From Desulfobacula sp. (GTDB taxonomy: Bacteria > Desulfobacterota > Desulfobacteria > Desulfobacterales > Desulfobacteraceae): a DNA stretch of 33,615 bases. Under the pieces are notes generated by a model. The model did not search any database, was not told the DNA's origin, and saw only the letters and a list, made by a program, of their open reading frames with translations. Below are positions 1 through 8,092 of the stretch, in pieces; position 1 is the first letter of the stretch; every line of letters starts with the position of its first letter. The stretch is from positions 1 to 33,615 of the forward strand of contig JAAUSZ010000020.1 in assembly GCA_012031875.1 (NCBI GenBank). The letters run 5' to 3'. Both the position numbers and the translations under genes were made by a program.

Positions 1-61
1 TGTCAAACCCACATTGAAAACAGCATTTGCCGTCATCAGCAGGGGACTGAAAAGAACTGAT

Positions 62-485
62 TTATTTGCAGAGCCGATGAATGGTCTGGGCATGCCATTC
101 GCCTCTTCCCGAAAATGTTGGGATGCCCTTTTCTTTCAAATAGTCAGCAATGGCTGCAAACGTTGCCTTTTTTTTCGCATGGTTCTTATCAGCGAAAGAA
201 TTTCGTCCTTGGTATAATGCGTTCCCAAAGTATCATTGGCCTTGATTTTAAACCCTTTGTTTTCTGCAAGAGCCACATCCGTTGCGAACAGCCGGTTCAG
301 GTTTTCAAAAAAAGCCGAGGCGGCATTATGGTGACGAATTTTAGCTTCAAGAAGAAGGTCTTCGGAGACCTTTTCCTGTATTTTTTGCCATCTTTTTGTG
401 AATACTCATGGCCGTCATCGTTTTTTTTAGGGCCGGATGCCCCCTTTTTGTGTGAATTTCTCATATTTTTTAAAAGATCATTCAT
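62..485 (-). CDS. Hypothetical protein with recombinase-like C-terminal tail (frameshifted)
   Basis: I do not recognise this as a named family. A start codon at 485 follows a strong ribosome site (GGGAGGAG) and opens a lysine-rich N-terminus of about 35 residues. The frame then slips near the T6 run at 381-386; adding one A on the coding strand joins it to a second open frame ending at a TAA at 62-64. The downstream part reads as a compact helical protein ending in GIPTFSGRGEWHAQTIHRL. This resembles the helix-turn-helix tail that follows the catalytic part of large serine recombinases (the pattern of a GIPT turn, then W, then a TV/TI-H-R-L helix). No catalytic recombinase domain is present, so DNA binding is only an inference. 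It is a stand-alone unit, on the same strand as the TPR lipoprotein gene to its right. Confidence 0.6.
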
Positions 486-663
486 CCTGGCTCCTCCCGG
501 ATAAACAGGTTAAGTAAATTTGAGGGTAAGGTTATTTTTAATTTGAAAATTAGTAACTGGTTTCTACTTGCTGAATTCGATTTTTAATATCACGTATAAT
601 AATCCACCTGCCGAGAGCAAGTCAAGTTTATACATTAAGTTTTACAGGATTTTCATAAACAGG

Positions 664-699
664 CCTGCGCTTCCCAGCCTTAAAACCAAAAAGCGCAGG
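664..699 (-). terminator. Possible hairpin terminator downstream of the TPR lipoprotein gene
   Basis: A perfect 9-bp inverted repeat (CCTGCGCTT / AAGCGCAGG, 664-672 and 691-699) lies just beyond the stop of the minus-strand TPR gene. The loop is about 18 nt and the trailing T-run is weak, so it may be only a 3'-end-stabilising hairpin. The rest of 486-731 shows no gene I can support. Confidence 0.4.
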
Positions 700-731
700 A
701 ATAATATATCGGTGTCTTTTTGCCGGTTCTT

Positions 732-3013
732 CTATTTTTCAAGCTCCGCGATCAATTGCTCTGCTTCTTTGCTTTCTTCAAACTTCTCGTTTAATTCAAG
801 GGCTTTTTTTAAGGAGGCAATAGCCAAGGGCTTATCGCCTTTTTTGGCATACGCCAAACCAAGATGATAGTGAACTGTCGGGTTATTTGGAATCTTTTTT
901 AAACTATCCAGGAATTCATTTGCCGCATTCCCATATAATTCTTTTCGATAATATGCCATTCCTAGTGTATCCATTATCCCAGGATCTTCCGGAAGTTTTC
1001 CCTTTGCAATTTTGGCCAACCTCAAGGCTTCATCAATATTATCTGTTCTCTGTGCAAGGTGATAGGCGAGGTTATTGGCCGCGGGTGCGAACTCAGGATT
1101 GATTTCAAGGGCTTTTCGATAGTGATCTGCAGCCTTTTCATAGTCTTTATCACTATCATAAATGGTTCCGATCAACATGTGAGGGGCAGCCAGTTTGGGA
1201 TTTTTCTCTAAAATGATTTTATATTGTTCAATGGCTTTTTCTTTATTGTTTTCCGCCAAGAAGAGTTTTGCCAGGGTTTCATAAGGGGGCATGTAATCAG
1301 GATTTGTTTCTATGGCCTTGTTTAGCATTTCTTTGGCTTTTCCCGCATCTTTTTGAGCAAGATATACTGCGGATTGAATATTATACACCACGGCGACCAG
1401 CGGTTTTTGTCCTTCATAGAGCTTAATTTGATTTTCACAGAGATCATGTGCGGTTTTATATTCTTTTTTAATGACATGGTTTCTTACGATCTGTGAAAAA
1501 ACATCAATCAGCTTATTGTTTTTGTCATATGCCGCTTTCAAATATCTCATAGATGCATCAGAGTCTTTTAGGGCTGATTTAAGCAAACCGAGTTGGTAGT
1601 AAGCCATGGGATTTTCAGGCGCGATTTCAATCAGTTTTTGAAAATCCTTTTCGGCATCTCCCGGTTTTTTAAGGCCTATTGATGCATTGGCCCTGATGAT
1701 CCCTGCCTGGTAATCATTGGGGTTTAGCTCAAGGGCCGCAGAAGCTTCCTTATGTGCCGAATCAAAGGATTGTTCGTGAAGATAGATGTCAGAGAGTAAC
1801 ATTCTGGCCTTAAAATAACCGGGATTAAGTTCAACAGCCTTACTTACCGATGCCTTGGCTTGTTCATAATTCCCTGTGCCAATAAAGCAAAGCCCTTTAA
1901 AATAATGAGTCCGTGGGGCCTTGGGCTCTTCTTTTTCAAGTGCATCAAGGAGCTGTAAAGCCTCGGTAAATTTATTTTCAGATACCATAATTTCGCTTTT
2001 CAGCATCCGTGCAGGATAATATTGAGGCCGGTTTGAAAGAATCTTTGATATTATTTTATTGGCGGATTCAATGTCTTTATGCGAATAGTGGAATCTTGCA
2101 ATGGTATCTTGAACAGAAATGTTGTCCGGCTCCAAAGAGGAAGCCTTTGTGTACATTTCCAAGGCCTTGTCCTGACGATTCAGCTTATCATAATAATCGG
2201 CGGCAATCATATAAGGTTTTAATACGGATGGGGATGCTTTTATTGAATCCAGATAAGCGCTCTCAGCCTTATCATTTTTTTTCTGATTAAAATAGAAATT
2301 ACCCAGCAGTATATATGCTTCATAATTTTCAGGGCTTTTCATAATTGCTTGTTGAAGCTGATTTTCAACCTTTTCAAGTTTTCCCTGTTGTATATAAAAA
2401 CCGATGAGAGGCATTCTGACCTGCAAATTTTTTTCATCCAGGGTGATTGCCTTTAAAAGAAGGGCCTCGGCTTCATCCGATCTTTTACCAATGGCATGAA
2501 TTTTTGCCATGTTCTGTATTGCAGGGATATTATTTGAATCAATATCAAGAATGGTTTCATAGACAGAAAAGGCTTTGTCAAATAATTCTTTTTGCATGAA
2601 AATTTGTGATTTCACATGCAGGGCCTCAATGTTTTTTGGCTCTTTGTCGAGGATAAAAACAATTTTTTCCATCGCCTGTTCTGTGTTTTTACCTAATAAT
2701 AAAAATTCAGCCAATTTAAGATTGGCTTCAATATTCTCTTTATCTATTTGGACAATTTTACTATAAACAGCAAAGGCATCTTTAACATTCCCCAGTTTGA
2801 GCATGTTTTTGGCCAAGAGATGATAGGCGTCTACATAGCCGGGGTCTATCTGCAAGGCATTTTTAATTTCTATTTCCGCCTTTTTATACTCTTTATTATC
2901 ATAGTAGGCTGCGCCTTTTTTATAGAACGATTCTTTTTTTCGAGATCAGTTTGACAGGCTGTTAAAAAGAAGGCGATTAAGGAAATATAAATAATTTTTA
3001 ATAAAACTTTCAT
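732..3013 (-). CDS. prsT: PrsT-like TPR-repeat outer-envelope lipoprotein (frameshifted near N-terminus)
   Basis: This is a long array of tetratricopeptide repeats, about 760 residues when reconstructed, matching in architecture the PEP-CTERM-system TPR lipoprotein PrsT. TPR arrays act as protein-protein scaffolds. The open frame visible from 2855 lacks its beginning. At 3013 there is an ATG with a GGGGGA ribosome site and a lipoprotein signal peptide ending in the lipobox LTAC. The T7 run at 2934-2940 (A7 on the coding strand) is one base short; restoring it gives a continuous TPR start (residues ESFYKKGAAYYDNKEYKKAE). The stop is at 732. It is divergent from a second TPR lipoprotein of nearly the same size (3925-6204), with alignable C-terminal repeats (NNLAYHLAQ versus SNLAWLLLE; MDTLGMAYYRK versus SDTLGWAYYHK). 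No exosortase or PEP-CTERM substrate is visible, so the PrsT name describes architecture only. Confidence 0.8.
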
Positions 3014-3103
3014 TCAGTCCCCCGTTTAAAAATTAGAATACTTGTATATCCATTTATCATGTGCTAATCATTTGTCAAACAAAAAGAATAGCCTATTACA
3101 GGT
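3014..3103. promoter_or_regulatory. Divergent promoter region between the two TPR gene groups
   Basis: Ninety AT-rich bases separate the divergent starts. The block at 3071-3080 reads TTGTCA on plus and TTGACA on minus, so one element could serve as a -35 for either side. On plus, TATTAC at 3094-3099 lies 16 nt downstream, which would put transcription start almost on the ATG at 3104 (a near-leaderless mRNA). No good -10 at standard spacing was found for the minus side. Confidence 0.3.
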
Positions 3104-3928
3104 ATGGATTTGAGATTTAAAGTTAATCTTTTAATATTAATTTTTTATATAGTCGCAACAAGTCATTCTCTTGCATTTTTTATGCATAATGATCAATCGG
3201 ATAATTTGCGAATTGAACATACACCAATTGACAGGTCAACTCAAGATAATAATATCCTATACTTTTACGATAACTTTTCTTTCAGTTCTTCTTCTGAAAA
3301 ATATCTTAGCGAAAAAAAAAATACTTCATTTCAGTCGATCAGATTAAAATCAATATCCCTATGAATATTCTGGTACAGGATTCAATTTACCCGGAAAACT
3401 CAATTGATCGGATGATGCTGGCAAATCTTAGAGCAAAAAAAATTTTTGATGAATATACAGAACTGCAGAAAAAAGCCAGGTCGATAACTCAAGAAAGCGT
3501 TATTGCACCCGGAAAGAAGAACGAAATAAAAAATCCAAATACTATAGATGAACCCATAAACATTGATGAAAAAAATGAAACCCTCCGGAAAACGGTGTCT
3601 CATATAAATTTTATGGGAAATATGTTAAACAATGTTGAAGCATTGCAAAATTCTTTTATTTCAGAACTTCAACCCTTGGGCAATATGCTTAGTGCTTCAA
3701 ACACAGATCAACTCGACTTTCATTCTTCGGGAAATATTGAAAATGTCGAAAAGTCAAAGAATAATGAGAGACAAGGGTTTTCAAAGCGAAAAAGTCATGA
3801 ATTGCCATGGTTCTTAAATGGATTGTTAAAATTATTAAATTATATCATCAATAACAGGCTGGAAATCATGCTTTATATGATTTTCATGGTGATGATTGCT
3901 TTTTTAATTTCTCTAAGTAAAAAAATGA
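3104..3928 (+). CDS. Secreted protein with C-terminal membrane anchor (frameshifted, fused to next gene as sequenced)
   Basis: Unrecognised family. It starts with a Sec-type signal peptide (MDLRFKVNLLILIFYIVATS...). The A10 run at 3312-3321 appears one base short: adding one A turns the premature end at 3364 into a smooth junction (KYFISVDQIKINIPMNILVQ) with the following frame. A long, polar, Asn/Lys-rich periplasmic region follows. Near the end is a hydrophobic segment (MLYMIFMVMIAFLISL) capped by two lysines. As sequenced, the frame runs on through the A7 run at 3919-3925 into the TPR protein. With six A's it would stop at TGA 3926-3928, overlapping the next ATG by four bases. The gene would then encode about 275 residues: signal peptide, periplasmic domain and a tail anchor. 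The tail is not a PEP-CTERM signal, since no PEP motif is seen. A true fusion to the TPR protein cannot be excluded. Confidence 0.55.
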
Positions 3929-6204
3929 AAAATTTACTGATCATATATCTGCTCAGTATTACCCTCTGGACATGTACAAACCGACCAAGTGAAGATCTCC
4001 TATCCATGGAGGAAAGAGGTGATCTTGCCTTTGCCAGAAGGGAATATCAAACGGCAGTGAATCTCTGGTCGAATTCATATTCTAAAAATGAAAAAACCAC
4101 TTCCCTTGCCAAAAAGATCGGTAAGGCCTATCTCAAACTTGGTAGATTTGATAAAGCTGAATCTTTTCTGAAAAAGGTGGCAGATAACAATCCGGATGAT
4201 ATGAGTACAAAAATTAATCTTGCAAAAGTTTATATTCTTTTATGGAAACTTCCTGAAGCTGAAAAAATTTGTGAACTTTTAAGTGAAAATAAAATTGATG
4301 ACCCAGAGTTGGATTTAATTCGAGCAGATATCAATCTTATGACCAATGAGATTGATAAAGCTGAAAATTATTATAGAAAGGCGATCATCGGTTCGAAGGA
4401 CTCTCAAAGAGCTCTGATGAAGCTTGCTATTTTTCTGAAATCGTCCAATAGATTAGAAGAAGCTAATGAAATATTTCAAATTGTGCAGAAAAATAAAAAA
4501 TTATCTCCTCAGATAGACCTTTTATTCGCCGATTATTATCTTTTGGATAACCAATATGAAAATGCAGAAAAATCTGTCTTACAGGCCATAAGAACAGAGC
4601 CTGAAGATATTAGCCTGAAGTATTATTTAGTGAAATTATATCTTGCCCGGGAAAACAATAAAAAAGCAGAGGAAATCCTTATAAGTATTTCAAACAACCA
4701 GGATGACAAGTATCACAAATTAATACTGGCAGATGTATATATTCTGAATAATAAATTTACTGATGCAGAAAAAATCATTACTGAACTGAAAGAAAAATTC
4801 CCAGATCCATTAGCAGAGTTTGAGCTTCTTCAAGGCAAATACTGGCTTTATAAAGGGAAACCCGTATATGCTACAGCACATTTCAAAGCTGCGCTTGAAT
4901 TTAAACCAGGATTGCTGAATGCCCGGTATCTTTTAGGAATTACGCATTTGATAAATGGAAAGGTCAAGCTTTCCGAGAACAGTCTCATGGGCGCACTACA
5001 GATCTCCCCAAACCATTATAAATCGCTGCTGTTGATTTCGGAATTGCTTTACAAGAAAGAAGAATATGACCTATCTCTAAGCTATATAGAGCGACTGGTA
5101 GAGATATACCCAGAAAATTTTGAGGGACGTATTATTAAGGGGTTGAATTTGATCGGTTTAAAGAAATATGATCTCGCTAAAGAGGAATTTATTAAATCCA
5201 CATACTTAAATCAACATAAAGCTTATATCTCTTATTACTATTTGGGGTTAATCGAAGAATTATCTGAAAATTATACCCAGGCAATACACCATTATCAAAA
5301 AATTATAGAGAGAATTCCTGAACTGGTAGATGTCTCCTACAGGTATTGCATGATACTGGTAAAAACAGGTCAAAACGGAGTAGCAGATAATTTTATAAGG
5401 CAAAGTCTTTCTCACGGAGATGAATCATATGAAAAATACTACATGGCGGGCAAGATATCATTATTGATAGAAAGAAAATCAGAAGGGGAAACCTATTTAA
5501 AAAGGGCTTTGACATTTAACGATGCCCCAGGATATATATATATAATGCTCTCAAATTATTATAAAAATGAAGGTAAGTTTGAAAAAGCCGTGGAAATATT
5601 GAAAGAATGCATGATAAAAAAGCCGGACTATCCAGAGGCATGGATTGAGTTATCCTCGCTTTATGTTAATCGAATGGAGCTGCCCATGGCCCTTGAGATA
5701 ATACAATCCGGATATCAAAAATTTCAAGATTTTCCTGATTTTCAAAGTAATCTTGCCTGGTTATTGCTTGAAAATCATCAGGATACGGACAGGGCCCTTG
5801 AGATAGCTCAAGATGCTTATGAAAAGAATCCTGACAATGCGGCGCTGTCAGACACTTTAGGATGGGCATATTATCATAAGGGAATTTACTCCCAGGCGTT
5901 CTGGCTTTTATCCGATGCTGAAAAAAAGGCCCCGGAAAATGGTTTCATAAAATATCATCTTGGGATGACATATTACCAGCAGGGTGAGATTGAAAAAGCC
6001 GCTAAATACTTAAAGTTGGCCTTACAATCCGAGGAATCAAGGTTTTTTTCTCATATGATAGATGATACACTTAATAGAATAGTAAACGAAAATTCAATAG
6101 AATCAAGAAAAAACAAATCACAGCTTATCAATGAATCCATTCTTGATCTTCCTGAAATTGAAAAAAATGACGAGGGGATCTTGCTCCCGCAATGGAAACA
6201 ATAA
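3925..6204 (+). CDS. Second PrsT-like TPR-repeat lipoprotein
   Basis: The protein is 759 residues of tandem TPR motifs, starting at an internal ATG (3925) inside a longer open frame that runs from 3361. I chose this start for three reasons. It opens a lipoprotein-like signal (MKNLLIIYLLSITLWTC, a suboptimal lipobox with Trp at -2). The resulting length matches the divergent TPR lipoprotein at 732-3013 (about 760). The N- and C-terminal repeats of the two can be aligned by eye. No clear ribosome site precedes 3925, so translation is probably coupled to the upstream gene. Typical repeats include GKAYLKLGRFDKAESFLKKV and LGMTYYQQGEIEKAAKYLK. It is likely an envelope-anchored scaffold. The two genes look like an old duplication with divergent transcription. 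If the fusion to the upstream frame is real, the protein would be 947 residues with the TM segment in its middle. Confidence 0.75.
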   Translation: MKNLLIIYLLSITLWTCTNRPSEDLLSMEERGDLAFARREYQTAVNLWSNSYSKNEKTTSLAKKIGKAYLKLGRFDKAESFLKKVADNNPDDMSTKINLAKVYILLWKLPEAEKICELLSENKIDDPELDLIRADINLMTNEIDKAENYYRKAIIGSKDSQRALMKLAIFLKSSNRLEEANEIFQIVQKNKKLSPQIDLLFADYYLLDNQYENAEKSVLQAIRTEPEDISLKYYLVKLYLARENNKKAEEILISISNNQDDKYHKLILADVYILNNKFTDAEKIITELKEKFPDPLAEFELLQGKYWLYKGKPVYATAHFKAALEFKPGLLNARYLLGITHLINGKVKLSENSLMGALQISPNHYKSLLLISELLYKKEEYDLSLSYIERLVEIYPENFEGRIIKGLNLIGLKKYDLAKEEFIKSTYLNQHKAYISYYYLGLIEELSENYTQAIHHYQKIIERIPELVDVSYRYCMILVKTGQNGVADNFIRQSLSHGDESYEKYYMAGKISLLIERKSEGETYLKRALTFNDAPGYIYIMLSNYYKNEGKFEKAVEILKECMIKKPDYPEAWIELSSLYVNRMELPMALEIIQSGYQKFQDFPDFQSNLAWLLLENHQDTDRALEIAQDAYEKNPDNAALSDTLGWAYYHKGIYSQAFWLLSDAEKKAPENGFIKYHLGMTYYQQGEIEKAAKYLKLALQSEESRFFSHMIDDTLNRIVNENSIESRKNKSQLINESILDLPEIEKNDEGILLPQWKQ

Positions 6205-6311
6205 TTACTTCGGTAAAAATATCTTGAGAATTTTCGGATTAACGAGTAAGTTTTAGACAATATAATTCAGGGTTTTTCTTATTCGTTTATCTATTCGCTG
6301 GAGAAGGTATT

Positions 6312-6893
6312 ATGAAAAAAATCAAAATGGATACCATATTAAAAACAGGGATTTGGATTAAAGAACAGCAAGGGCAGCTGACAATTGGTTCCTTGGATAA
6401 AAATAACCCTGAAGTTATGATTGTTCCGGATCAATTGAGTTCTAAAATTTTTGAATTTGAAAAAGACATGATGAAAGCTCTTTATGGAGACGATAGAATT
6501 GAATTTGTACCGGATTCATTAAATATTGAAAAATTGTTGTCCAATCTTAAAAAACAATACAAAAAATATGATGTTCGGATTTCATTTTCTGGAACAACAG
6601 AAAATATTTTCAATGGCAGTTATGAGGAAATTTATACGTTGATTGAAAAATTAATTCAAAGCTCTCTCAACCCAATCTCTGGAATAAAGAGTCCTCCCTT
6701 AATTTATATAAATGCCTCTGTTCTACAAGACCATCTGTGTATTATTTATAGAGATTCCTTATCAATATCTGATCCCACAACCTTGGCACATGAATTTGAT
6801 TATATCAAATCCAGCCTGAACGGAGAAATTAGTCATAAAGCAACTTCAGGCAATAAATCCTATTATGATATCATCATTCCATCAAAACACTGA
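6312..6893 (+). CDS. Degenerate histidine-kinase-type ATPase domain protein
   Basis: A 193-residue soluble protein with a good ribosome site (GGAGAAGG) before the ATG. I do not recognise a named family. From about residue 62 the layout follows the ATPase half of a sensor kinase: a conserved-looking lead (FVPDSLNIEKLLSNL), a long helix where the N-box should be (IYTLIEKLIQSSLNP, about 107-121), a strand (PPLIYINASV), and a final strand ending IIIPSK. The Asn of the N-box and the DxGxG and later G-rich ATP-lid motifs are missing. It also has no phospho-acceptor His region and no membrane segment. It may therefore be a non-catalytic derivative, for example a binding or phosphotransfer-like partner. 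It sits between the TPR lipoprotein and a two-TM coiled-coil protein on the same strand and probably belongs to one operon with them. Confidence 0.5.
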   Translation: MKKIKMDTILKTGIWIKEQQGQLTIGSLDKNNPEVMIVPDQLSSKIFEFEKDMMKALYGDDRIEFVPDSLNIEKLLSNLKKQYKKYDVRISFSGTTENIFNGSYEEIYTLIEKLIQSSLNPISGIKSPPLIYINASVLQDHLCIIYRDSLSISDPTTLAHEFDYIKSSLNGEISHKATSGNKSYYDIIIPSKH

Positions 6894-6932
6894 GATAGTA
6901 TTAAATTTCCGGAAACATAGAGTGGAATCATC

Positions 6933-8084
6933 ATGAAGTATTTTCCAATTAAGATAGCCATTCTTTGCCTGCTTGCCACTCCGGTCTTATATACTGTTAC
7001 ATTGATTCTCAGTGAAAAATATCTCAGTGAGCTGTATGTCCCTAAAATTCAGAATATTCTGATCGGTGATTTAAAGCCGTTATTGAACGGGTCTCTTTCA
7101 CTGGAGGAACAAATTTCAAAAAATATCCACGGATTTTTGACAGAAGATAAGATTTTAGAAATCACAGGGCTTGATCTTAATATTTTTGTGAGTACATCTC
7201 AAGGAAGAATTATTTATCCAATCTATTCTGATGTGAATCCCCCCACAAAAGAAACAACGGATGATGCTCAGACGATCGCAAAAAGAAATTTTGAGCTTTT
7301 AAACGGCAGTTTGAATATTAAAATTGAAGTAAAACTGGACCATGGATCATTTCTTGGTAACTTTATCTTGTTTGCCTATTTGGGGATTTCATTCTCTGTC
7401 TTTCTCATCTTTTATAAAATTGGTAGCTCCAAATCAGTTGCAGATCAAAAGAAGAATATACAAGCGATGACCGACCTTCAGAAAGAAGATAAAATCCATA
7501 AACAAATTCTCGAAGATCTGAAAAAAGAGCGTCAAGGTTTATTTGAAAATATAAAGGCCCTAAATTCCAAGTATCAAGAGGACCGCAGGAAAGCTAGTGT
7601 CAATGAGGAAGAGATGTTTCAGGAAATCATTTCGTTAGAAGAAAAATTCAATACATTTATTGAGTTCAAACAAATAAAAGAAAGGGAGATTGAGGAGTTA
7701 AAATCTAAAATTCAAACATATGAGAGAAGAAAAACTCCCAAAATCAGACGAACTGAATTTGATTTTGTTTTGAAACGATTTTCTGTTCTATATAAAAACA
7801 TTGAAATCAACCGAAAAGCCTTGTCCGGATTTTTAAATTTAGATGAGGAGCATCAGATAAAGGTTGAGGAGCTTATTCATATGCTGGACAGCGACCCGGA
7901 TAAGGTCATCATCAAAAGGAAAGTTTTTTCAGGTAAGAAGAACAGAACCTCTTGCTTTGAGGTATTGTTTTCCTATAATGGCCGATTATATTTTACAAAA
8001 AATGAAAACAATCGAATTGAAATTCTGGTGATCGGAAACAAAAATACACAGAATAAAGACATGGAGTTCATTCATAATTTATAA
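6933..8084 (+). CDS. Two-TM sensor-like coiled-coil protein with RelE-like C-terminal domain
   Basis: A 383-residue protein with distinct parts: an N-terminal TM helix (about 7-26), a periplasmic domain of about 110 residues, and a second TM (about 146-163, FILFAYLGISFSVFLIFY). After these come a long cytoplasmic coiled coil rich in Glu/Lys (about 175-265) and a C-terminal globular domain of about 110 residues. The C-terminal domain ends NRIEILVIGNKNTQNKDMEF, which resembles the last strand and helix of RelE/HigB-type toxins (a GR-Y strand, then hydrophobic strand, then a K-TQ-kD helix). No antitoxin gene is adjacent, so killing activity is not implied; the fold may have been adopted as an RNA- or protein-binding module. 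It starts after GAGTGG and ends 8 nt before the ATPase gene, so the two are likely co-transcribed. No family name is assigned. Confidence 0.55.
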   Translation: MKYFPIKIAILCLLATPVLYTVTLILSEKYLSELYVPKIQNILIGDLKPLLNGSLSLEEQISKNIHGFLTEDKILEITGLDLNIFVSTSQGRIIYPIYSDVNPPTKETTDDAQTIAKRNFELLNGSLNIKIEVKLDHGSFLGNFILFAYLGISFSVFLIFYKIGSSKSVADQKKNIQAMTDLQKEDKIHKQILEDLKKERQGLFENIKALNSKYQEDRRKASVNEEEMFQEIISLEEKFNTFIEFKQIKEREIEELKSKIQTYERRKTPKIRRTEFDFVLKRFSVLYKNIEINRKALSGFLNLDEEHQIKVEELIHMLDSDPDKVIIKRKVFSGKKNRTSCFEVLFSYNGRLYFTKNENNRIEILVIGNKNTQNKDMEFIHNL

Positions 8085-8092
8085 AAGTCACT

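Noticed and set aside
115-504. Plus-strand open frame of about 129 codons
   Set aside because: It is antisense to the better supported minus-strand gene with a strong ribosome site, and has a cysteine/phenylalanine-rich, non-protein-like composition.
6933-8084. Toxin-antitoxin module based on the RelE-like domain
   Set aside because: No small antitoxin gene lies next to it and the domain is part of a membrane protein in a longer operon.
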